Below, piece by piece: positions 57,506 to 64,000 of a stretch of 64,000 nt of DNA. Origin of the DNA: Paracentrotus lividus (Eukaryota > Echinodermata > Echinoidea > Camarodonta > Echinidae); assembly GCA_940671915.1 (NCBI GenBank), contig CALNVZ010003435.1:17830415-17894414 (forward strand), in the 5' to 3' direction. A model generated the notes under the pieces. The model did not search any database. It saw only the letters and a program-made list of their open reading frames with translations, and was not told the DNA's origin. Positions within the stretch are counted from its first letter, which is position 1. Every line of letters begins with the position of its first letter. The position numbers and the translations under genes are program-made.

Positions 57506-58299
57506 TTAACCCTATTCTGACTGGGCTTTTCAAGAGGAGATTTTGACTGGGGGGGGGGGGGGGGGTTTTGACCCCCCCCTGAGATCTCGGCCGCGGATGG
57601 TCTCATTGCCGCGAAATTTTGCGCGAACGTCGCTGCACATGTAAAGGGTGTCGCTGGTATGTTTTTCTTGAAAAAAAATTTCACATATTTAATTTATGCT
57701 AATTTATGCATACTCATGTATGCAAATTAGATGCTTTTTTATGGAAATCGTTAATATTTCATTAATAAACATAGTTATGAAGCCAAAAATGTTTCTAAAA
57801 GTTGCTGAGTAGCAAAGACAACAGTATTGAATTGACAAATTAAGAAATTTAAAATTAATTCTTTTGTATTCTATTGTTTTATGAATTTCTTATGTATTCT
57901 ATTGTTTTTATTTCTTATGTATTTCTTTGTTTTTGTAAGTTTTTATGCCTGAGAAATGTATTTTGATCAATATAAAGACAAATTTAATCAATCAAAAGTC
58001 TGAGAAGGCACAATTATCAGTGTTATAAAGCAATTTAGAAAAAAGCAGTTTTTTGTACACAAACGCATGCAAAATGACGTTTTTCGTTCAATTTTGGCCT
58101 GACATGCGATTGCATAATGTTGCGTAACGCGACAACGGAATGTCCAATTTTTTTTTAACTTGGTGTCAAAAGTTGCGGGACATTTGAAAGAAAAAAGTCA
58201 CAAAGCGCCGGGTTGCGATTCACAGCGGTCGCGCGGCAGTCGCGGATTTCGTACAGGGGGGATCAAATTGACACCCCCCCCCAGTCAGAATAGGGTTAA
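57506..58299. mobile_element. 794-bp TTAA-target element (piggyBac/Kolobok-type MITE)
   Basis: TTAACCCTATTCTGACTGGG and CCCAGTCAGAATAGGGTTAA are perfect 20-bp inverted ends, with TTAA at each limit. A G run follows the left end (57550-57566) and a C run precedes the right end. GC-rich subterminal parts (CGGCCGCGG, GCGCGGCAGTCGCGG) flank an AT-rich centre. TTAA duplication is the hallmark of piggyBac and Kolobok transposases. No transposase is encoded. Confidence 0.9.
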
Positions 58300-58938
58300 G
58301 CTCTGTGAGATTATTACCAGGCTGTGCTAGGCTGCCCTAAGAGAGTGCCGAAAGCATTCAAGGAATTTCTTCCACTTGTACCCATTTACCTCATTTGGGT
58401 CAAGTGTGGTAATTTCTAGATTGACATCTTGCCAAAAGGACATAAGAGGAATGAACAGGATTTAAACAATGTACAATGTAAACAATGACGGCAACTTATC
58501 TACTCGACCACACCGCCTCTTCCACCTCAAATTTTGAATGATACCTTGGTTTATGTTTCAAAGGTGAGGTTAAATGTCCTAGAATCCTCAGAAGACTTTA
58601 TTAAATACTTCCTGTGTTGCTAAGACATATTTAAAGTCTATTTTCAACAGAAAAATATTCTGGGTAAGCTGATACCTAATGATGTGATTATGATGAATAC
58701 ATTACATTCCTAACAAAGGCATCTGTTAGGCAATATACTTTATGCATATGACGTCATAATCTCATAGCGCCTCCATCAGAGCATAAAGGGCTATGCGTAA
58801 ATGGAGTTGTCGGATATGTAACAGCTGCATATCAGAAACACATGCAATGTAATGGCCTCAGCCTCTGAGGGAGGGCGCTATGGCGGTGCGATGACGTCAA
58901 TGCATAAGGTCTATAGAGAAAACCCTTATGGAACTAAC

Positions 58939-59102
58939 CTGTGTGAACATTGGACAATGACATCATTCAAACCATCATCATCAACATCACCAATCACAAG
59001 AGGTGCAGTGGGTTGGCATGGTAATGTATGTTCTGCTAGGATGTTACCCGTTTCTAAGGAGATAAGAGCAATGTGATCCCATCCTGATATAATGGCTGCT
59101 GA
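58939..59102 (-). CDS. FG-GAP repeat exon of integrin-repeat-type membrane protein, copy B
   Basis: 164 nt between acceptor TTTGTTTCAG and donor CACAG|GTTAG on the minus strand. Encodes SAAIISGWDHIALISLETGN, then PLVIGDVDDDGLNDVIVQCSH. The sole coding difference from copy A that I see is Val for Ile in the core. The Asp-rich loop (DVDDDGLND) is the calcium-binding part of an FG-GAP blade. It needs an upstream exon ending in phase 0. Confidence 0.85.
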
Positions 59103-60522
59103 CTGAAACAAACAAACACACATCAAAGGTTAAAGTAAGAGTGAACTGACCAACATTCTCATTGACTGTGAGTTATAAATTGCCAGTCTTAAAGCATAAA
59201 ATTAGAGATAAACTTAATATAAGAATGACTATGGCCTTGAAATTTATTTGTTTCAAGGAAAGTAAAATGTTTTGAAGGAAAAAGTAATTCTTTTACAAAT
59301 TGTTAACATTATAATTGGGGTATGAATGTAAATTAGTGAGTAAATGTGTTATTATTCAAGTGGGCCTGTATCATAAGACTACACTGTTCGGAATGTTGCA
59401 TTATGGGTTAGGAATCAGGGCAGAATTGAGTAGTACAGGACTTGAGGTCATGCTATACAAGGCTATTGGTTTGTATTGTCTCTAAAATAATGCTATAGTG
59501 GGATTCAGATTACTATTGATAGATCAAGTTCTTAATTTTTATATTAAAGTTTTATTTGTGGCAGAGAAATTGCAATTATATTTTGCATACAAAATTTTGT
59601 AAACAAAATGCAAAGAAAAAAGGAGTCTAGGGCAAGGAGATAGCTGTATTTTTTACTTTGTATATTTAAAGCTTTCAACTCAGAGACCTTCTTCTTTTTT
59701 TTTTGCTAATATATACAGCTCAGGCACAAATTATTAGTACAAGTTCTTTTTTAAAAATAAGGGTTTCAGTGTTTTGAATCTCTGGAATGAAATCAAAGAA
59801 AGGATGCAGGAACACAAGCCAGTCAACAAGAGAGAACTCTCTGAATTCTTGAAACAAGAATGGGCTTCAATGACAACAGAGAAGAAACCTTTATAAAAAA
59901 GAGCTTGGTCTAATCACTTTTTTTTTCCTGAGCTGAATTTTTAAAATTCTGAACATCACCTATTATGTTAGAGTTGGGATTTCTTAGAGTTGTACGTGCA
60001 ACGCCGTGGTTGACAGACTTTTGAGAACTTTATAAGAAGCCGCCATTATTATAATACTATTGAAAGACAACCTAACCTTTATTACAAGTTACCTTGGATG
60101 AAAGCTTTGAAATCAGAGGAAATTTTATGAAGTTTCAACAAAAAAAAGGGAAAAGATAAGTTTATAAGATAGTTGAAATCCCTTTATATCGCAATTTTAG
60201 ACATTCAAATTGAAATTTACTGCTTCTCAAAACTTTAGCCAATCTGTTTTTTTTTCCAGATTTGTCTTCTTTCCTTCAAATTAAACTTGCAATCACAATT
60301 GAAATTGTCACATTGTAAATTAGAGGCAAGTTCATGAATAGAGTTTTTTTAATACAATATTAAGAGAAATTTATACAGCCAAAAACACTGTATTTCTTCG
60401 TATTTGAGATGTTGAACCATATGACCTTTGACCTTCTTACCTGTTTGCCATACTCCTGTATAGAGAGAGGATGAATGCTCCATGATACATCCCTTGATTT
60501 ATATGACCTCTGACCTTCTTAC
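59103..60522 (-). other. Upstream intron(s) of copy B, no exon confirmed
   Basis: 59103-59892 is shared with copy A. Beyond that, sequence is AT-rich. A donor-like AAG|GTAACTTG on the minus strand near 60091 has no convincing exon. An exon that converts phase 1 to phase 0 is expected here if 60523-60580 belongs to this gene. The first unit of the 82-bp repeat lies at about 60441-60522. Confidence 0.4.
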
Positions 60523-60580
60523 CTGTTTGCCATACTCCTGTATCATGACGAAACTCTCCGTTTGGGAGGATCATACCCCT
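60523..60580 (-). CDS. Probable upstream exon of FG-GAP gene copy B
   Basis: 58 nt on the minus strand between acceptor GATTCTATAG and donor AACAG|GTAAGAAGG. Reads RGMILPNGEFRHDTGVWQT, ending in phase 1. The polar, Gly/Asp-containing peptide fits a propeller loop, and position and strand fit the gene, but the end phase does not join directly to the FG-GAP exon, so another exon must lie between or the call is wrong. Its last ~17 nt and donor are copied in the neighbouring 82-bp minisatellite. Confidence 0.45.
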
Positions 60581-61694
60581 CTATAGAATCTCCATCAGTT
60601 CTCTTCTCCAAGCGTAATTAACCACAGCCACAGCAGGCTTATTCTCTTACTAACACGTGTTTCTGACTTCGGTCTGGCCAGCCACGCTAAGCAGGGGGTC
60701 TGTTGAAGTGTGTATACTACATACCGCTGTGCGTGCGTGAGTTGGACTAGAGACAAAATGTACACGCGTGATTCAAGTGATCTCACTAACTTCGCTGAAC
60801 ATTTTCTACATTCTCTCTTACTGTCCTGCCCGTCCCTGTCTCTCACGTCTCTCTCTCTCTCTTCCTCTCTTTCTATCTCACTTACGTTCATATTCTCATT
60901 CCCCTCTTTTAATTACTTTCCTCCTCTTTACCTTTCTTTCTTTTTTCTTATTTTTCGTATTTCTTTTTTCCTTTTTCTTTCTCATTTTCTTTCTTTAGTA
61001 ACCCATTTTTCCCTATTTCTTTACCTCTTCTATAAAGAACCTGCATTTTTTGAAAAAATTATTTATGTCATTTACTTCCTGGTTTGCGAATAAAAAAAAG
61101 TTAGCGCACATACTTGTTAGTTTAATCAGAATAACCTTGTGGATAAAAGAATGACAATTTTTATTTTTTGAATATACCCAGACATCACTCGATGAATAAA
61201 AAGGCTACATATACTGTGAGCATATTAAAATACGATAGTAAGACATATCATCGGCGAGTGATCGCATATATCCATATTTTCTTGGGCGGCATCGCACGTG
61301 GCGATCCTTGCGAACTTCGCTGGAGACATGGCTTGCATCATTTTTATTTTCTTATTTCTTATTGTCGGGGTGATTTCTTCGTTGAAATTGAAACGATTAA
61401 AACATTTGATTTCTAAATAATAATATGCTGTGAAAACTTTTGATATATAAAATACAATCACTTTATTTTTAAGGGCCTACTCATAGGCAGAGTACTATTA
61501 GTAACATCCAGCTTTGTTTTCTTTTACCCTGGTCAAGCTCAAGATGGCTGTGGAGTGCAAAGTTTGCTAAAGGGTTGTGGGTGGCAATGAGGCCATGTGA
61601 TTGAAAGAGTTTCAACAGGATTTTTTATAAGGGGGTCCGACACCTGAGCTCAGCTCTCGAACTGGGGGTAGGCTTGCAAACGAGGGATTGACGT
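60581..61694. other. Intron or spacer with pyrimidine-rich tract, no exon seen
   Basis: A pyrimidine-rich patch lies at about 60840-61030. Otherwise AT-rich. Ser/Leu/Phe-rich frames across the patch are composition artefacts. Confidence 0.4.
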
Positions 61695-62470
61695 AATGTA
61701 GAGAGAGGATGAATGCTCCATGATACATCCCTTGATCCATATGACCTTTCAACTTCTTAACTGTTTGCCATATTCCTGTATATAGAGAGGATGAATGCTC
61801 CATGATACATCCCTTGATCTATATGACCTTTGACCTTCTTACCTGTTTGTCATACTCCTGTATAGAGAGAGGATGAATGCTCCATGATACATCCCTTGAT
61901 CTATATGACCTTTGACCTTCTTACCTGTTCACCATACTCCTGTATAGAGAGGATGAATGCTCCATGATACATCCCTTGATCTATGTGACCTTTGACCTTC
62001 TTACCTGTTTTCAATACTCCTGTATAGAGAGAGGATGAATGCTCCATGATACATCCCTTGATCTATGTGACCTTTGACCTTCTTACCTGTTTACCATACT
62101 CCTGTATAGAGAGAGGATGAATGCTCAATGATACATCCATTGATCTATATGACCTTTGACCTTCTCACCTGTTTGCCACACTCCTGTATAGAGAGAGGAT
62201 AAATGCTCCATGATAAATCCAGGTTGATCTATATGACCTTTTACCTTCTTACCTGTTTGCCGTACTCCTGTATAGAGAGAGGATAAATGCTCCATGATAA
62301 ATCCCTTGATCTATATGACCTTTGACCTTCTCACCTGTTTGCCATAATTCTGTATAGAGAGAGGATGAATGCTCCATGATACATCCCTTGATCTATATGG
62401 CCTTTGACCTTCTTACCTGTTTGCCATACTCCTGTATAGAGAGAGGATGAATGCTGGGTAGGAATGCGCC
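61695..62470 (-). repeat. 82-bp minisatellite carrying exon end and splice donor, about 9 units
   Basis: Minus-strand unit: GTAAGAAGGTCAAAGGTCAT, ATAGATCAAGGGATGTATCA, TGGAGCATTCATCC, TCTCTCTATACAG, then GAGTATGGCAAACAG. The last part equals the 3' end of the exon at 60523-60580 and the first part its donor. Most units keep GTAAGAAGG or GTGAGAAGG; the one near 61758 has lost it. Two further units lie beside the exon (60441-60522 and the exon itself). Unit length is not a multiple of three, so no frame runs through the array. Confidence 0.9.
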
Positions 62471-62790
62471 ATGATACATTTCTTGAAGATCTTGATCGAC
62501 ATGACCTTTTAAATTCTTTACGATAGAACGCTCACTCCACACAGCCGATGTAGTGACCTGATGATTGAGTATGAAACAAATAAAGCAGCCATTTAATGGT
62601 GATAATAGTTTTTTCCATGTACTAATGATTATATAACACTATTATGTTTGATAAGCAAGTTTTAGCAGTCTCTTTTTGCATTCACTTTCATGTTGTTACA
62701 TGTAATACAAAAAAAAACAAAATAAAAACAATAATAATTGAAAGGATAACATCATTAATTTACAAGACAAAAATTACAAAACTAGTCATC
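62471..62790. other. Spacer at the end of the minisatellite
   Basis: A diverged terminal repeat unit runs to ~62520. On the minus strand, an open stretch VTTSAVWSERSIVKNLKGHV follows CATCAG near 62562 and leads into it. No family recognised; possibly the source of part of the repeat unit. Confidence 0.35.
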
Positions 62791-62799
62791 AATAAATTA

Positions 62800-62942
62800 T
62801 TATTGGTGGTCTATTGGTTGAAGATATGGGTTCGAATCCTGCCCGGGCAGCTTGTGATTTTTTGTTCACAGCTGTCTGGCTCAAATTATTCACACAGCAG
62901 TTGCATGTATTTCTACCATGGGAGACAAATAAATAAATTACT
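62800..62942 (+). mobile_element. tRNA-derived SINE fragment
   Basis: An A-box-like TGGTCTATTGGTTG and B-box GGTTCGAATCC (62829-62839) are only ~20 bp apart, so the tRNA-like head has an internal deletion. Followed by GCCCGGGCAG, a short body and an (AAAT)-type tail near 62928-62940. Confidence 0.55.
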
Positions 62943-63092
62943 TGTCTTCTATAAGTTGTTAGTTCTGCTACAAGATCAATTTTGTCATGGTGAAGTGATG
63001 GCACAGTTTAGGCCAGTCACATAAATCTAGCTGATAGGAGGATTCATTGAAAGTCAGCAACACAACAAAGGGCAGGTAGAGAATGCTTATTT

Positions 63093-63686
63093 TGGCTCAT
63101 TTCTATGAAGAAATGAGAAAAAAATAATCCTCTAAAACCATAATATCAGTACGGAGATTATATATCAAGGAATCTTATGGACAAAAAAAAATCACAAAAA
63201 TGCCTAATTAGCATAATTTATGCAAATTTGTCCATTTTTTGCAAAACAAAATAACTCAAGAATGGAATGTCTGTTGCTGTTCAAACTTTGCATGATTATT
63301 GGTGAAATGAGTCTCTGGGGAATGAATGGATTAAATTTTTAAATAAAGTTTTAGTTTTCTGGTAATAATGTCATGAATATATATGAGCTAAAAAAAACAA
63401 TAATTTACAATGAAAAAATTTCCTTTTTTTTTTTTTTTTTGAAATCCAATCCATTCTTCCCAGACATATGTTTAGAGAACATCTGTGCAAAAAAAAATGG
63501 AGTTATTTGTGTTGTAAGGTATTCAGTAGAACTTGTTTGGGCAAAAAAGGGCTAATTTGCATAAATTATGCTAATTAGGCATTTTTGGTGATTTTTTTTC
63601 ATCCATAAGATTCCTTGATATATAACCTCTCTATTGATATATGGTTTTGGAAGGTTATTTCTTTCATTTCTTCAGAAATAAGCCAA
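63093..63686. mobile_element. ~590-bp foldback element
   Basis: 63093-63240 is mirrored by 63540-63686: GGCTCATTTCT / AGAAATAAGCC at the ends, AAAACCATAATATC-type and TATATATCAAGGAATCTTATG inside, and AATTAGCATAATTTATGCAAAT near the centre. The loop contains a poly-T tract (63424-63440). Confidence 0.8.
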
Positions 63687-63783
63687 ATAGAAGTGTAACA
63701 ATTTGCCTATAACCCCCCCCCCCACCCCCCCCCTTTATGTCATTGTGAAACCCCTCCTGGCCTTGTGAGGTTTATGCCTCTCT

Positions 63784-63808
63784 NNNNNNNNNNNNNNNNN
63801 NNNNNNNN
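63784..63808. other. Assembly gap (25 N)
   Basis: Undetermined bases between two copies of the same sequence. Confidence 0.98.
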
Positions 63809-64000
63809 GATAATTCCCATACCTTTCACCCCCAGACATATGTTTAGAGAACATCTGTGCAAAAAAAAATGGATTATTTGTGTTGTAGGTATTCAGTAGA
63901 ACTTGTTTGGGCAAAAAAGGGCTAATTTGCATAAATTATGCTAATTAGGCATTTTTGGTGATTTTTTTTCATCCATAAGATTCCTTGATATATAACCTCT
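63809..64000 (+). repeat. Second copy of 63450-63640 after the gap
   Basis: CAGACATATGTTTAGAGAAC, GTATTCAGTAGAACTTG and the AATTTGCATAAATTATGCTA segment repeat the pre-gap sequence in the same orientation with few differences. Could be a real tandem duplication or two alleles placed side by side. Confidence 0.85.

Larger units (their letters stand above)
56150..58938 (-). other. Intron of copy B with two MITE insertions
   Basis: About 2.8 kb. Its ends match the copy A intron. 56250-56860 is AT-rich and featureless; 58300-58930 likewise. Contains the TATA-flanked MITE and the TTAA element listed separately. Confidence 0.7.
55829..59892 (-). repeat. Duplicated gene segment, copy B (counterpart of ~22346-24566)
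   Basis: Same order and strand as copy A: shared 3' UTR, C-terminal exon, intron ends, FG-GAP exon, ~790 bp of upstream intron. The copies share long stretches of near-identical intron sequence and differ mainly by insertions. Copy B has two TIR elements (56865-57120 and 57506-58299). Copy A has a SINE, a MITE and the Gypsy-like element. Confidence 0.85.

Noticed and set aside
60710..61093. 127-residue Ser/Leu/Phe-rich plus frame
   Set aside because: Composition-driven by a pyrimidine tract. No start context, domain or splice support, and it opposes the gene strand.
61612..61803. Minus frame reading through the 82-bp minisatellite
   Set aside because: The unit length shifts frame each repeat, so the reading is interrupted within two units.

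Overview
This window is AT-rich, intron-containing, repeat-saturated animal DNA. The best reading is a marine invertebrate deuterostome, probably an echinoderm. Reasons: a SINE whose tail carries an AAGCGCTTTATAA box and an (ATT)n run, a Ty3/Gypsy-type retroelement whose RT box reads LADD, many TA-flanked palindromic non-autonomous transposons, and immunoglobulin-type membrane receptors. The species cannot be fixed from the sequence alone. Two 25-N runs (2189-2213 and 63784-63808) mark assembly joins.

Cellular genes are few. (1) Two intronless genes for two-Ig-domain surface proteins lie head-to-head about 37 kb apart: 9524-10438 on minus and 47550-48515 on plus. Their cores are about 91% identical, while the leader, the first half of domain 1 and the whole stalk/anchor differ. 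One ends in a bare hydrophobic tail with arginines; the other has a transmembrane helix and a short cytoplasmic tail. They share a conserved upstream block. (2) Two minus-strand copies of the 3' end of a gene for an FG-GAP/integrin-type repeat protein with a C-terminal membrane anchor lie at 22514-23669 and 55993-59102. A probable further upstream exon of the right-hand copy is at 60523-60580. The two copies belong to one duplicated segment (about 22.3-24.57 kb and 55.8-59.9 kb) and have since received different insertions, so each serves as an empty-site control for the other.

The rest is mobile and satellite DNA. 0-9.4 kb: a 9.4-kb structure bounded by ~1-kb inverted repeats, filled with a ~95-bp degenerate satellite and nested small elements. 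11-13 kb and 36.4-37.4 kb: two members of a near-perfect foldback family. 14.8-22.3 kb: a ~1-kb, an ~0.84-kb and a 2.4-kb inverted-repeat element. 24.6-30.2 kb: a frameshifted Ty3/Gypsy-like retrotransposon inserted in duplicate A. 31.2-34.4 kb and 40.3-40.7 kb: clusters of GAGACGTCTC palindromes, with a 966-bp element packed with CACAGTGTG-type palindromes between them. 38.6-45.3 kb: AACCCCTC-ended palindromic elements, a 50-bp tandem array followed by a tRNA-Thr-like sequence, a SINE, and a foldback made of minisatellite arms. 50.6-58.3 kb: five more short inverted-repeat elements, one with TTAA target sites. 60.4-62.5 kb: an 82-bp minisatellite in which each unit repeats the end of an exon plus its splice donor.

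Most long open frames in the window are low-complexity or transposon sequence and are not annotated as genes. The candidates for an undescribed system are the Ig-receptor pair and the splice-site-bearing minisatellite.
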